From contig NZ_CP088953.1 in the NCBI RefSeq assembly GCF_021165935.1, positions 4,008,501 to 4,072,500 of the forward strand: a DNA stretch of 64,000 nucleotides, given 5' to 3'. Position 1 is the stretch's first letter, and every line of letters begins with the position of its first letter. The notes under the pieces are model-generated. The model searched no databases. It saw only the letters and a list, made by a program, of their open reading frames with translations, and had not been told where the DNA came from. Made by a program: the position numbers and the translations under genes. Source of the stretch: Microbulbifer elongatus. GTDB taxonomy: Bacteria > Pseudomonadota > Gammaproteobacteria > Pseudomonadales > Cellvibrionaceae. Of the stretch, positions 1 through 13,391 are shown piece after piece.

Positions 1-101
1 GAAAAGGCATTATCGCGAACTCCTGGTCGCTGCAAAACCCGGACGACATCAATAGTCCAGTGCTGCAGTACTATCTCAATGAAAGTACCGCGATCATGTA
101 A
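1..101 (+). CDS. csgG: CsgG-like curli secretion protein, C-terminal end only
   Basis: Only the last 32 codons (frame beginning at base 3, stop TAA at 99-101) lie in the window. The peptide contains a GII-NSWSLQNP stretch and then a short polar tail, which aligns by eye with the C-terminus of E. coli CsgG (GIDRGLWDLQN). CsgG is the outer-membrane lipoprotein nonamer through which curlin subunits are exported. The curlin-repeat genes that follow on the same strand support the call. The match covers few residues, so the family call leans on context. Confidence 0.6.
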   Translation, partial: KGIIANSWSLQNPDDINSPVLQYYLNESTAIM

Positions 102-117
102 CAACATAGCCCCCTAT

Positions 118-150
118 CCATACACATACACATACACATAAACATAAACA
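118..150 (+). repeat. Hexamer tandem repeat (ACATAC/ACATAA) upstream of first curlin gene
   Basis: About three ACATAC units followed by two ACATAA units fill most of the gap between the csgG stop and the ribosome binding site of the first curlin gene. Such short tandem repeats can change length by slippage. Here a change would alter the leader just before the RBS (GAGG at 155-158). Confidence 0.6.
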
Positions 151-163
151 TTTCGAGGTGACG

Positions 164-706
164 ATGGATCTGTGCATGGCCCTGTATCGAAAAGCCCTCC
201 CTGCGATACTGGTGTTGCTCACTACAGGGAAGGCCGGTGCGGACGATTTCTCACTGGTCCACGAGCTTTCTGCAGCGAATGAACTGGATGTCTACATTGC
301 AGCGTCTTCTGCGAACCTGGCGGTTATTCAGCAGGAAGGTAATTTCAACCACGTCGCCGCGGACCAGTCAGGTACCGTAAACTACCTCTCGATCCAGCAA
401 TCGGGCTACGGCAACCTGCAGATCCTGGATCAGGTGGGAAAGAGTAATAGCATGATCACCAGCCAGCAGGGTGAAAGCAATGTCGCCATTCTGTTGCAGG
501 CCGGCTATGAAAATCTGATCTTGCTGGACCAGATTGGCTACGCCCACAAAGCGGGTATAACCCAGTACGGTATCCAGAACTCCGCAACCGTCGAGCAGAT
601 TGGCGTGGCGCATCAGATCACCATCAACCAAAGAGGCAATGGGCTACACACTGCGGTTACCCAAACAGGGGTTTCGATGACTACCACGATCAACCAGTAT
701 GATTAA
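164..706 (+). CDS. Curlin-repeat protein, CsgB-like minor subunit
   Basis: An exported protein of 180 aa with an N-terminal signal segment (hydrophobic LPAILVLLTTG, then ADD) followed by about six imperfect curlin repeats of roughly 22 aa, each with the Gln-x-Gly-x-x-Asn pattern (for example IQQSGYGN, LDQIGYAH, VEQIGVAH). In the family these repeats stack as a beta-solenoid amyloid; the short, divergent member usually acts as nucleator (CsgB). ATG 164 sits 5 nt after GAGG at 155-158; an in-frame GTG at 158 is the alternative start. The stop overlaps the next gene's ATG by 8 bp, so the two are probably translationally coupled. The nucleator role is inferred from length and gene order. Confidence 0.75.
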   Translation: MDLCMALYRKALPAILVLLTTGKAGADDFSLVHELSAANELDVYIAASSANLAVIQQEGNFNHVAADQSGTVNYLSIQQSGYGNLQILDQVGKSNSMITSQQGESNVAILLQAGYENLILLDQIGYAHKAGITQYGIQNSATVEQIGVAHQITINQRGNGLHTAVTQTGVSMTTTINQYD

Positions 707-1637
707 GCATATCTCCGTCAGCGCACGGCAAAGAAGCTCCAGCAATGGCTTGTCCCGCGCCCTGCAGGGCCTGCTGTGTTGCACGGTACTCCCATTCGTA
801 GCGGTGGCAGAAACCCGGGAAAACACTCAGTACCAGGCTTCCTTCGCTGATATTCAGGCGGTATCCGCCCCCATCCGTACAAGTACAGGTAACAGCCTCT
901 CACAGACTCAGGAGGGGAATGGGAATAGTGCTGATGGTATCCAACAGGACGAAACCGGCAGCACCATAGTACAGGTCCAGGACGGTGCGCTGAATACTTC
1001 CAGTGCGCAGCAGGAGTACGGCGTAAGCAACACGATTTCAACACAGCAGTATGGCGGGCGAAACACCGTCGAGATTATCCAGGTGTTCGGCTATGACAAC
1101 TCCGCGACCAGCCGTCAGCTGGGCATCGGCAACACGCTGTCGGTGGAGCAGACGAACGGCATACTGAACCGAGCCCAGACATTTCAGCGCGGCGCCATAA
1201 ATCAGGCGGATGTATCTCAAGATCAGAGTATCCATACGCGCAGCCATATCGAGCAATTAGGCAATGATAATTCTGCAGAGGTTCAGCAGGCCGGCGGCGG
1301 TAGCTTTTCTGCAACGTCCCAGAATGGCGCATTTAATAATTCCCGCACACACCAATCCGGGCTTTTACAGGACGCGGAGATAATCCAGTCAGGTATCGCC
1401 AACCAAGTGGACCTTCTCCAGGAAGATAATTACAACAGTATCAGTGCCTTTCAAAGTGGCTCATTCAATCAGATTGCCGTCTCACAAAAAGGTACCTTCG
1501 GACTCGGCGGGAGCCATCAGGCACTTATCAATCAGGTAGGCAATCTGAATGCGACCTCGGTTACCCAGACCGGGGTCTCGTCCACCGCCATTATCACGCA
1601 GTTTGGACACGGAAATTCAGTTTCACTGAAAAACTGA
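699..1637 (+). CDS. Curlin-repeat protein
   Basis: 312 aa. The N-terminal 37 residues form an export signal (hydrophobic GLLCCTVLPFVAVAE). The rest is about eleven curlin repeats with Gln-x-Gly-x-x-Asn cores (SRQLGIGN, TFQRGAIN, IEQLGNDN, INQVGNLN, ITQFGHGN). It is twice the length of classical CsgA (151 aa, five repeats). It overlaps the upstream curlin gene by 8 bp, so the two are probably made from one transcript. Repeats diverge more from each other than in the two later genes, which argues for an accessory or nucleating subunit rather than the main fibre subunit. The family is clear; the exact role is not. Confidence 0.75.
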   Translation: MIKHISVSARQRSSSNGLSRALQGLLCCTVLPFVAVAETRENTQYQASFADIQAVSAPIRTSTGNSLSQTQEGNGNSADGIQQDETGSTIVQVQDGALNTSSAQQEYGVSNTISTQQYGGRNTVEIIQVFGYDNSATSRQLGIGNTLSVEQTNGILNRAQTFQRGAINQADVSQDQSIHTRSHIEQLGNDNSAEVQQAGGGSFSATSQNGAFNNSRTHQSGLLQDAEIIQSGIANQVDLLQEDNYNSISAFQSGSFNQIAVSQKGTFGLGGSHQALINQVGNLNATSVTQTGVSSTAIITQFGHGNSVSLKN

Positions 1638-2147
1638 TCTGACGACGTTACGCCCCCCGCCCACCGCTTCGCGTCTCCGCACCCATGGGTTTCATTGCTT
1701 TTTCCCCACCGGGAAAAACCGGATTTACCGAGAAATGGAAACCGCGCCAAAAGAGGCAGTTCACGCCAAATCGCTATCTTTCGGTTATCAAACCACGTTA
1801 ACCAGAATGAATGCTGCTTAAAAACTGTACTTTCTTCCTAGTCTTTCATGACTTCCCTCCTATAGCGACCGCCCCCCCAAACGACAACAATCAATATCAA
1901 GGTGAACACTTTTTGCACACTTAGATTGATAACCAAACAATGAGTTTGAAATTTAAACAGCAAAAGTGACAAAGGTGTCACGCTGTACACCTCCGTTCGC
2001 CGGGTCGCTGAGCATGAACCGCAGGGAGCTGCAATCTGTTCAGATATTTACCCAAGAAGAAATATGGCGCTGCTTTCAGCACCATTGAAGATCAGTTCCG
2101 CCCTCGGGGCTGGTTGGATTCTAACGTCCGAAGTAAAGGAGCAACTC
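1638..2147. other. 510-bp intergenic region inside the curli locus
   Basis: No gene is supported here. The first part (to about 1760) is GC-rich. The stretch 1770-1990 is clearly AT-rich and should hold the promoter and regulator sites of the next curlin gene. An in-frame upstream ATG at 2064 extends the reading frame, but that peptide lacks a signal sequence and a good RBS, so it was not used. No sigma-70 box was convincing by eye. Confidence 0.5.
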
Positions 2148-3035
2148 ATGAAGACGTTTTCCCGTATCGCTGCTGCCATCGCACTTGTAACCAGCGGTAG
2201 TGTTTTCGCAGACGACAATATTGCAGTTCAAACCCAAGTGGGCGCGTTCAACCTGGCAACCTCTACCCAGCTGGAGTTGATTGGTGGTTTCAACGAGGTT
2301 TATCAAACCCAAGTGGGCTTTGTTAACCTGTCTACCGCTCTGCAGGTTGGTCTGATCAGCGCGTTCAACGATATCAACCACTTCCAGTTTGGTGCTCTGA
2401 ACAACGCATTCTCTCTGCAAAACGGCATTATCAGCATCGATAGTAACGCTACTATCAATCAGGTTGGTGTACTCAACAACGCCACTACCTTCCAGAGCAA
2501 CTCATTTTTCAACAACGCAACCATCAATCAGGTAGGCGTACTGAACGACGGTAACATTGGTCAGAATGAATCCGCGTTTAACAATGCCACCATCAACCAG
2601 GATGGTCTGCTGAACCAAGCCAACATCAACCAGTCCGCAAGCCTGGGGAACACCGCCGTTGCTAACCAGTTCGGCATCGCCAACCTGGCCAACCACCTGC
2701 AGCAAGGTAACGGCAACACCTCGGTTTCCAACCAGTTTGGTGTTCTGAACGCGGCCAACGTACTGCAAACCGGTAACGGTAACGACTCCATGATCACTCA
2801 GGTAGGCGTTCTGAACCTTGCCGACCACGATCAGTCTGGTGACGGAAACCTGGCTTCAACCCTGCAGGTTGGTGTTCTTAACCTGGCACTGGTAGAGCAG
2901 ACTGGTGACGGCAACGCCGCATTCACTGCACAGGGCGGCGCACTGAACGTACACCTCACTTCTCAGTCCAGCGACAACAACATTGCTGTTGGCACTCAGA
3001 TCGGTGTGGCGAACGTTGGTGTAATCATTCAGTAA
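2148..3035 (+). CDS. csgA: Major curlin-like subunit with about 12 highly regular repeats
   Basis: 295 aa starting at ATG 2148 behind a strong AAAGGAG; the N-terminus MKTFSRIAAAIALVTSGSVFA is a textbook signal peptide with cleavage at VFA-DD. The mature part holds about 12 regular units, with cores such as INQVGVLN, SNQFGVLN, ITQVGVLN and LQVGVLN, rich in Asn, Gln, Gly, Ala and Thr with almost no charge. This is what an amyloid fibre subunit exported through CsgG looks like. Its repeats are more uniform than those of its neighbours, so it is the best candidate for the main fibre subunit. It is about double the size of E. coli CsgA. A hairpin follows the stop codon. Confidence 0.75.
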   Translation: MKTFSRIAAAIALVTSGSVFADDNIAVQTQVGAFNLATSTQLELIGGFNEVYQTQVGFVNLSTALQVGLISAFNDINHFQFGALNNAFSLQNGIISIDSNATINQVGVLNNATTFQSNSFFNNATINQVGVLNDGNIGQNESAFNNATINQDGLLNQANINQSASLGNTAVANQFGIANLANHLQQGNGNTSVSNQFGVLNAANVLQTGNGNDSMITQVGVLNLADHDQSGDGNLASTLQVGVLNLALVEQTGDGNAAFTAQGGALNVHLTSQSSDNNIAVGTQIGVANVGVIIQ

Positions 3036-3071
3036 TTCCTGAATGATATTTCGGCGGCCGCAAGGCCGCCG
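3024..3071 (+). promoter_or_regulatory. Two consecutive stem-loops between curlin genes
   Basis: A 9-bp inverted repeat (ATCATTCAG at 3024-3032 and CTGAATGAT at 3039-3047) has the stop codon of the upstream curlin gene in its loop. It is followed by a GC-rich perfect hairpin (CGGCGGCC 3052-3059, CGGCCGCC-type partner 3064-3071, loop GCAA). No T-run follows. A partial terminator or an mRNA-stabilising or processing element that raises subunit output over the downstream gene is more likely than a full stop. Confidence 0.55.
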
Positions 3072-3137
3072 GTTACTGCATCAGGTGTTCGGGATACACC
3101 TGAACGTCCTTTGAAGTAGGCAGTAGAGGGGTTACCA

Positions 3138-4010
3138 ATGAAAGCTTTCCACTATTGTGCGTTAGCTGCTGCATTGGCAACGAGCGGTTTAGCCTCAGCG
3201 TCAGACAACGTTGCCATCCTTACACAAGCAGGATTCGGCAACGCAGCGCTCATCGATCAGACGGGCCTGGAAGGCAGTGTCATTATCAAGACACAATCTG
3301 GGGGACTCAACCAAAGCAGCTCGGTTCTGGCCTCATTCGGCAGTATTACCCAGCATACCCAATTCGGGCTATTCAATGACGCCTACTCTTTACAGATTGG
3401 CGGACAGGACAATAGCAACGCTATTTTTCAATTGGGCGTGGACAACTGGGGAACCGTACTTCAGATTGATACCACCAACAGCCAAGCCTACATTTTTCAG
3501 GTAGGCGACAACAACAGCGCAAACATTCTGCAGATTGCCGGTAGCGATAATCTTGCGACCATTACCCAATTTGGTTCATTGCACAACGGGAACATCGGGC
3601 AGATTGCTGCTCAGGACTCCGATGCGCACATCACCCAATTTGGTATTGGACAGCAGGCATTTATTACGCAAACCGGCATGGGGCACTATGCCAATATTCT
3701 GCAAAACGGTACTTACAACGTCGCAATTAGCACACAGGCCGGTCAAGGGAACAACGCTGACATCAGTCAGGATGGTGTTACCAACTTCGCCAGCGTGACA
3801 CAGACGTCGAATTTCAATACTGCCTTGGTGACACAAGATGGTATTGCGAACATGGCCGTTATTTCTCAGGCTGGTGTACTGGGCGGAAACTCAGCCACCA
3901 TTAGCCAGAATGGTCTACTCAACAATGCTTATATCAGCCAGATTTCCGCGTCGAACACCGCGGTCGTCTCGCAGGTCGGCATCGGAAACCAAGCCAATAT
4001 CCTGCAGTAG
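3138..4010 (+). CDS. Curlin-repeat protein, second large subunit
   Basis: 290 aa with a signal peptide (MKAFHYCALAAALATSGLASA, cleavage before SDN) and about 12 curlin repeats (ILTQAGFGN, IFQLGVDN, IFQVGDNN, ISQDGVTN, VTQDGIAN, VSQVGIGN). Composition and organisation match the preceding 295-aa protein, so the two are likely paralogues from local duplication. The start ATG is 102 nt after the previous stop. The gene ends just before a strong terminator. It may be a co-polymerising subunit; no sequence feature tells fibre from nucleator here. Confidence 0.75.
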   Translation: MKAFHYCALAAALATSGLASASDNVAILTQAGFGNAALIDQTGLEGSVIIKTQSGGLNQSSSVLASFGSITQHTQFGLFNDAYSLQIGGQDNSNAIFQLGVDNWGTVLQIDTTNSQAYIFQVGDNNSANILQIAGSDNLATITQFGSLHNGNIGQIAAQDSDAHITQFGIGQQAFITQTGMGHYANILQNGTYNVAISTQAGQGNNADISQDGVTNFASVTQTSNFNTALVTQDGIANMAVISQAGVLGGNSATISQNGLLNNAYISQISASNTAVVSQVGIGNQANILQ

Positions 4011-4050
4011 TTCGAGTAGTCACCGTGAGATAGGTTTGCTGAAAATTAAA

Positions 4051-4079
4051 AGGGCGGTCAATGTGACCGCCCTTTTTTT
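4051..4079. terminator. Bidirectional intrinsic terminator between the curli genes and greA
   Basis: A 10-bp perfect stem (AGGGCGGTCA 4051-4060 with TGACCGCCCT 4063-4072) is followed by seven T on the plus strand and preceded by A residues, so it can serve the convergent curli (+) and greA (-) transcripts. Confidence 0.9.
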
Positions 4080-4095
4080 GGTGCGAGGCTGTCTG

Positions 4096-4572
4096 TCAGA
4101 TGTGCTCTACCGAATCAATCTCATATTCGATGGCACCAGAAGGCGTATTCACAACAACAATGTCCCCCTCCTCTTTACCAATCAGCGCGCGGGCGATTGG
4201 GGAGTTGACCGAGATTTTCTTATTTTTCACGTCAGATTCGTCGTCACCCACAATCTTGTAGGTTACTTCACTGTCGTCTTCCAGATGGATGATGGTCACC
4301 GTGGTTCCGAAAATCACTTTTCCGGAAGGCTCGATGGCTTTGACATCGATCACCTGAGCCAAAGACAATTTACCCTCGATTTCCTGAATACGGCCTTCGA
4401 TAAAGCCCTGTTTCTCGCGGGCTGCGTGGTACTCGGCGTTTTCTTTCAGGTCGCCGTGTTCACGGGCTTCGGCAATCGCCTGTACAACCGCCGGGCGCTG
4501 TACTTTCTTCAGGTCTTCCAGTTCGGCACGCAGTGCTTCTGCGCCTTCTACGGTCATGGGTACGCGGTTCAT
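4096..4572 (-). CDS. greA: Transcription elongation factor GreA
   Basis: 158 aa, the standard GreA length. GreA stimulates transcript cleavage by RNA polymerase and so rescues backtracked complexes. The N-terminal coiled coil carries the acidic tip ([16 protein letters not shown]) and is followed by the FKBP-like C-terminal domain ([25 protein letters not shown]). ATG 4572 has GGAGG at the right distance; an upstream in-frame GTG at 4584 was rejected because it lies across that RBS. It follows carB, and a carA-carB-greA order is known from Pseudomonas; here a terminator lies between carB and greA. Confidence 0.97.
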   Translation of the reverse strand: MNRVPMTVEGAEALRAELEDLKKVQRPAVVQAIAEAREHGDLKENAEYHAAREKQGFIEGRIQEIEGKLSLAQVIDVKAIEPSGKVIFGTTVTIIHLEDDSEVTYKIVGDDESDVKNKKISVNSPIARALIGKEEGDIVVVNTPSGAIEYEIDSVEHI

Positions 4573-4644
4573 GGGAACCTCCACATTTTCAGTATTTCGC
4601 GGACGCTGGGTGTCGGCCGCAATGGTTTAATATTGTTCTTTAAC

Positions 4645-4670
4645 GAAAAAGCTCCGCCAAACGGCGGAGC
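4645..4670 (-). terminator. Intrinsic terminator after carB
   Basis: A perfect 8-bp stem (GCTCCGCC 4651-4658 with GGCGGAGC 4663-4670) reads on the minus strand into a TTTTTC tract (4646-4650). It ends the carAB transcript, so greA probably also has its own promoter in 4573-4645. Confidence 0.85.
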
Positions 4671-4716
4671 TCTTCCGGTGCACCTCTCCAGAAAGAGGCG
4701 CTGATTGGCTCGCAGA

Positions 4717-7947
<3,231 letters not shown>

Positions 7948-8016
7948 CTTTCTTCCGTATCTAGCCGGCCGCGGCCGGTGGATAAAATTCTGGTCTTCGT
8001 TTGAGGAGGCTTCGGC

Positions 8017-9186
<1,170 letters not shown>

Positions 9187-9256
9187 TTCAATCTCCAGTC
9201 GTCAGAACAGCTTCCGGGCGGGGTGAGAGGGGGCACTTTCAGTGCTGCTTCGAGTG

Positions 9257-9274
9257 AAGTTACAGCTGCAACTT
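9257..9274. promoter_or_regulatory. Imperfect palindrome in the carA leader
   Basis: An 18-bp near-palindrome (AAGTTACAGCTGCAACTT, 16 of 18 symmetric positions) lies 71 bp upstream of the carA start. Its position between the upstream hairpin and the gene fits an operator, but it does not match the ArgR or PurR consensus well enough to name a regulator. Confidence 0.35.
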
Positions 9275-9292
9275 TTTACTCTGCGCCCTTTA

Positions 9293-9328
9293 TAAAAAAG
9301 CGAGATGAAACTTCTGCTTCATCTCGCT
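9293..9328 (-). terminator. Intrinsic terminator or attenuator upstream of carA
   Basis: An 11-bp perfect stem (AGCGAGATGAA 9299-9309 with TTCATCTCGCT 9318-9328) is followed on the minus strand by a run of T. It either ends transcripts from dapB, rimBK and the YfiR-like gene, or acts as a leader attenuator. A TATAAAT-like -10 lies just upstream of it on the same strand. Confidence 0.75.
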
Positions 9329-9645
9329 TATTTATAGAGTTCTTCTCGGGCGCTCACTGAGGCATTTACCTGGGCTCTCACGGTGTGGCCGGCAACCGCT
9401 TTTACGGTTGAATGGGCGGAAAAATCCGCCAGCACCGGCGCAATTCGGGGCTGGAAAGCCACGGCCCCTGCTGCCTGTCTCCCCGGTCCCGAGAGGAACT
9501 GGGGAACGCCAAATGGCGGGGGAAACTACGGTGGGACCTTTCCAAGCCGGGCGCAGATTCTACGGGAAAATAACGGCGATCGCCAGTACAAATTTACGCC
9601 AGAAACCGGGACATCCATGGGCCGACCGGCCAGCCCCGGCGCGGG
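9329..9645. other. 317 bp without a recognised gene between the YfiR-like gene and the carA leader
   Basis: GC-rich sequence, no credible coding frame on either strand (the short plus-strand frames lack RBS and homology). It ends at the strong minus-strand terminator at 9293-9328. It may be a long 3' untranslated region, a carA promoter region, or a small RNA gene. Confidence 0.4.
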
Positions 9646-10239
9646 TCAATGGGTCGCGGTGCGCGTAAGGCGAAACAGGCTGGTACCCATTTTGAGCTCT
9701 GCCCGGTCAAGGCGGGTCTTGTTCAGTTGCAGAGACATATTGGCGCCACTGCCGGAGAATTCCACCATCCCCCCCAGCAATGTGAAGCGACTGACATCAC
9801 TCACCGTCAGCACCGGGAAAAATTCCAGCGCGCCAATGGTCTTTGCCATGGGCTCTTTGCCCAGCTCACCGCCCATCACCACAATCTGGCAACTGCGCGC
9901 ACGCATATTCTCGCCGTGGTTCACGGTTTCCAGGGAGACCATCCGCCCCTGAATACGGTGGCGATGAAAACGCACGCCCAGTGGAGACATCAGGGCATCG
10001 TCCCCCATCACGCAGATACGGAAGGGTGCGTTGGAGCCGCTGAACACCTCAATGGGCCACTGGAAGTGGTGGGCAAAGTGCACGATATAGTCGACCATGA
10101 CCTTGCGGCCCAGATCGGTATCAGAGAGGTAATCCGCACGGGCGGGGCTGAGGGCAAGCACACTGAGAAGAAGGCTGCAGCACAGCAGGCGACCGCGGGC
10201 CGAGCGTGTCGGGTTGATCAATGGACGGAAGTTATACAT
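9646..10239 (-). CDS. YfiR/DUF4154-family periplasmic protein
   Basis: About 197 aa from ATG 10239 (a longer frame to 10362 lacks a sensible N-terminus). A signal peptide (LLCCSLLLSVLALSPARA) precedes a DUF4154-type domain: HFAHHFQWP, then FRICVMGDD, a GRMVSLETVNHGENM stretch, the single Cys in ARSCQIVVMGG, and VLTVSDVSRFTLLGGMVEF. YfiR is known as the periplasmic inhibitor of the membrane diguanylate cyclase YfiN (TpbB). No yfiN or yfiB is next to it, so its partner is elsewhere or the protein has another role. It lies downstream of the rimBK fusion gene on the same strand. Confidence 0.8.
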   Translation of the reverse strand: MYNFRPLINPTRSARGRLLCCSLLLSVLALSPARADYLSDTDLGRKVMVDYIVHFAHHFQWPIEVFSGSNAPFRICVMGDDALMSPLGVRFHRHRIQGRMVSLETVNHGENMRARSCQIVVMGGELGKEPMAKTIGALEFFPVLTVSDVSRFTLLGGMVEFSGSGANMSLQLNKTRLDRAELKMGTSLFRLTRTATH

Positions 10240-10385
10240 CTCTGGGGCACCGGCGCGTATATTGGCCCCACCGGCGAATTTGCGGCGGGGCTCCCCCAAG
10301 ATTAGTCTCGGCCGGCCACCCCCACCACGCAGGAAGCGCGAGCCGGGCGCCAGAAAACGCACACGGCCCGCGCCAGATTGGTCAC

Positions 10386-11786
10386 TCAGTCATCTTCATT
10401 CCCAACCGGAATGGCCGGACGCCATTTCAGGGCCTTCTCAATTGCCATGATCATGGAGCCCGCCACGTCCTTGCGGGTGGCGCTCTCAATACCCTCAAGG
10501 CCCGGTGAGGAGTTCACCTCCAGTAGCAGCGGCCCTTTCTTGGAGCGGATGATATCCACCCCTGCCACTTTGAGGCCCAGGGTTTTCGCCGCCTTGATTG
10601 CCAGCTTGCGCTCTTCCGGCAGGATCTTCACCACAGATGCCGTGCCACCCTGGTGAATATTGGCGCGGAATTCGCCCGGCGCCGCTTCCCGCTGAATCGC
10701 GGCAAACACCTTGCCATCCACCACAAACAGACGCAGGTCCTTGCCCTGAGCCTCGCGGATAAACTCCTGCACCAGCAGGTTCACTTTCAGTGACTTGAAC
10801 GCATTGATCACCGACTCCGCCGCCTTGCGGGTTTCCGCCAGTACCACCCCGCGCCCCTGGGTACCTTCCAGCAGTTTCACGATCAACGGTGCACCGCCGA
10901 CCATTTCAATCAGCTCATTGGTATCCATGGGTGAATTGGCGAAGCCGGAAATCGGAATATTCAGCCCGCCCTCCTGCAGCAGCTGCAGGGAGTAGAGCTT
11001 GTCCCGGGACTGACTGATGGCGGCGGCGCCATTGAGCGCGTACACCCCCATGCTTTCGAAGTGTCGCGTCAGTGCACAGCCATAGAAGGTCATGCTCGGG
11101 CGGATACGGGGAATGATCGCATCCAGATTATTCAGGACGCGTCCGTCCCGGTAATGTACTTCCGGGTCCGCGGAGTCCAACTTCATATAGCACTGGCGAA
11201 TATTCAGGAAGGTCATACGGTGCCCCCGCTCGGCACCGGCTTCCATGATCCGCTGGTTGCTGTACAGATCCGGGTTGGAGGCGAGCACCCCGATGCGCAG
11301 ACCGGTGCCCGCCATATGGTGCTCGTCGTGGTAGTACTCTTCGATCTGGCTCGGTGGGATTTCCCCCAGACAGAAGCTCTCCGATGGATCCACCAGCATG
11401 CGGCCCATCATCGCCTCGCGGCCCAGCAACATGCGGTATCCCATGGAGTCGCGATTGGTCAGGGTCAACTCGATATCCCAGACACTGCCGCCAATGCTGA
11501 TACTGGTCTTGATCACCAGGCGCTTTTCCGAATCGCCGGAAGAGCTGCGAATGGTTCTGCGGTCGAGCACACGCGCTTCACAGCGCACCCGCGGGCGGCG
11601 CAGATTCTGCAGCGGGTGCGCCTCGAAGCTTACCCAGGGCTCACCACCCCGGTTAAATTGCTGGATGTTGTAGGCATGCAGACAGGAGGTCTTGGCTCCC
11701 GAATCCACCCGCGCCTTGATGGCGGGAATCCCCAAACCCGGGAATGCACACCATTCCTCACTACCAACAATGATTTTCTTGTCCAA
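10386..11786 (-). CDS. rimK: RimB-like retropepsin domain fused to RimK-like ATP-grasp glutamate ligase
   Basis: 466 aa with two parts. Residues 1 to about 145 match the RimB/PF05618 aspartic-protease-like domain, with the catalytic-type motif [12 protein letters not shown] and [15 protein letters not shown]. Residues about 160-466 are a RimK-type ATP-grasp ligase ([20 protein letters not shown], a glycine-rich [10 protein letters not shown] loop, [19 protein letters not shown], metal-binding [15 protein letters not shown]). RimK adds glutamates to the C-terminus of ribosomal protein S6, and RimB has been described as trimming them, so the fusion would join opposing activities. The start is TTG 11786 with AGGAG upstream. 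It follows dapB by 27 bp, so they are probably co-transcribed. Confidence 0.88.
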   Translation of the reverse strand: MDKKIIVGSEEWCAFPGLGIPAIKARVDSGAKTSCLHAYNIQQFNRGGEPWVSFEAHPLQNLRRPRVRCEARVLDRRTIRSSSGDSEKRLVIKTSISIGGSVWDIELTLTNRDSMGYRMLLGREAMMGRMLVDPSESFCLGEIPPSQIEEYYHDEHHMAGTGLRIGVLASNPDLYSNQRIMEAGAERGHRMTFLNIRQCYMKLDSADPEVHYRDGRVLNNLDAIIPRIRPSMTFYGCALTRHFESMGVYALNGAAAISQSRDKLYSLQLLQEGGLNIPISGFANSPMDTNELIEMVGGAPLIVKLLEGTQGRGVVLAETRKAAESVINAFKSLKVNLLVQEFIREAQGKDLRLFVVDGKVFAAIQREAAPGEFRANIHQGGTASVVKILPEERKLAIKAAKTLGLKVAGVDIIRSKKGPLLLEVNSSPGLEGIESATRKDVAGSMIMAIEKALKWRPAIPVGNEDD

Positions 11787-11813
11787 GCAAAGACTCCTGA
11801 AAAGATTGGCGAA

Positions 11814-12629
<816 letters not shown>

Positions 12630-12871
12630 TCACTCTCCTGCTTTGCCGAGGTTTTTTCCACTCACCCGGATGATGCGGTTCAGGCCCCACGGGCGAAAGC
12701 GGCGGATTCTACCCCGGTTTTTCAGCGCGCCCTACCAAAATGCACGGTATCGCCAGGCGCACTCGAATACCCCGCCACCAAACCTAACAGAGAACTGACC
12801 CGGGAGTTCACCTTGTGACACCAAAATCCTTCACTAGACTTTGAGTAGCCCGAATGAATGGAGCGCCTCTG

Positions 12872-13324
12872 ATGTTTAGTGATTCGCAAAACTCTCTCTG
12901 GTCCAACCTGTCTGCCGCCATTCTGGCGATCCTGCTCTCCACCATACTCTCCTTCCCCAGCCACGCCTCCGACAGCAAACTCGGATCGATGGACGACTTC
13001 TGGGAAAAATACGACGATATTACGGACTGGATAACCATCCGCCTGAAGCTGACTCCCGAGCAGGAGGATAAGGTTCTGCCCCTGCTGGAAAAGAACTTTA
13101 AAGTGCAGATGGCGATTATGGAGGAGTACGGTATCAAGCCGGATACAGAGGTTCCCAAGCTGACCCGGGAGCAGAAAGAAGAGATCGACGCGAAAGTTAT
13201 TGCCGTGCGCGCCGCCACCCGGGCCGAGGTCATCAAGGTTCTCGAAAAAGAGCAGCTGCAAGAGCTGAAAGAGATCCAGAAGGAGTACCACGAGGAGCTT
13301 CGCGAGCGGCTTGCAGAAAACTGA
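12872..13324 (+). CDS. Exported alpha-helical protein, weakly Spy/CpxP-like
   Basis: About 150 aa from ATG 12872, chosen because GGAG (12860-12863) is eight bases upstream; the ATG at 12854 would place that RBS inside the gene. A signal peptide (LSAAILAILLSTILSFPSHA) precedes a charged helical domain rich in Lys and Glu. Two LT-x-x-Q-like segments (LKLTPEQEDKVLPLL and KLTREQKEEIDAKV) resemble the motif of periplasmic chaperones Spy and CpxP, but the match is short and the family is not certain. It is transcribed opposite to the surrounding operons and ends at a shared terminator. Confidence 0.65.
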   Translation: MFSDSQNSLWSNLSAAILAILLSTILSFPSHASDSKLGSMDDFWEKYDDITDWITIRLKLTPEQEDKVLPLLEKNFKVQMAIMEEYGIKPDTEVPKLTREQKEEIDAKVIAVRAATRAEVIKVLEKEQLQELKEIQKEYHEELRERLAEN

Positions 13325-13326
13325 CA

Positions 13327-13370
13327 GCCACAAAAAAGCCCGGGCACGAATGACCGGGCTTTTTTGTGGC
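13327..13370. terminator. Bidirectional terminator between the helical protein gene and dnaJ
   Basis: A perfect 17-bp inverted repeat (13327-13343 with 13354-13370) contains A6 and T6 flanks around a CCGGGC core, so it terminates in both directions. Confidence 0.92.
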
Positions 13371-13391
13371 GCAGGCAATATGACGCGGCAG

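Noticed and set aside
2064..2147. N-terminal extension of the 2148 curlin gene
   Set aside because: The ATG at 2148 has a strong RBS and starts a perfect signal peptide; the extension has neither.
164..4010. Repeated pattern read as a CRISPR or DNA repeat array
   Set aside because: The repeats are protein-level curlin repeats in open reading frames with varied codons, not exact DNA repeats with spacers.
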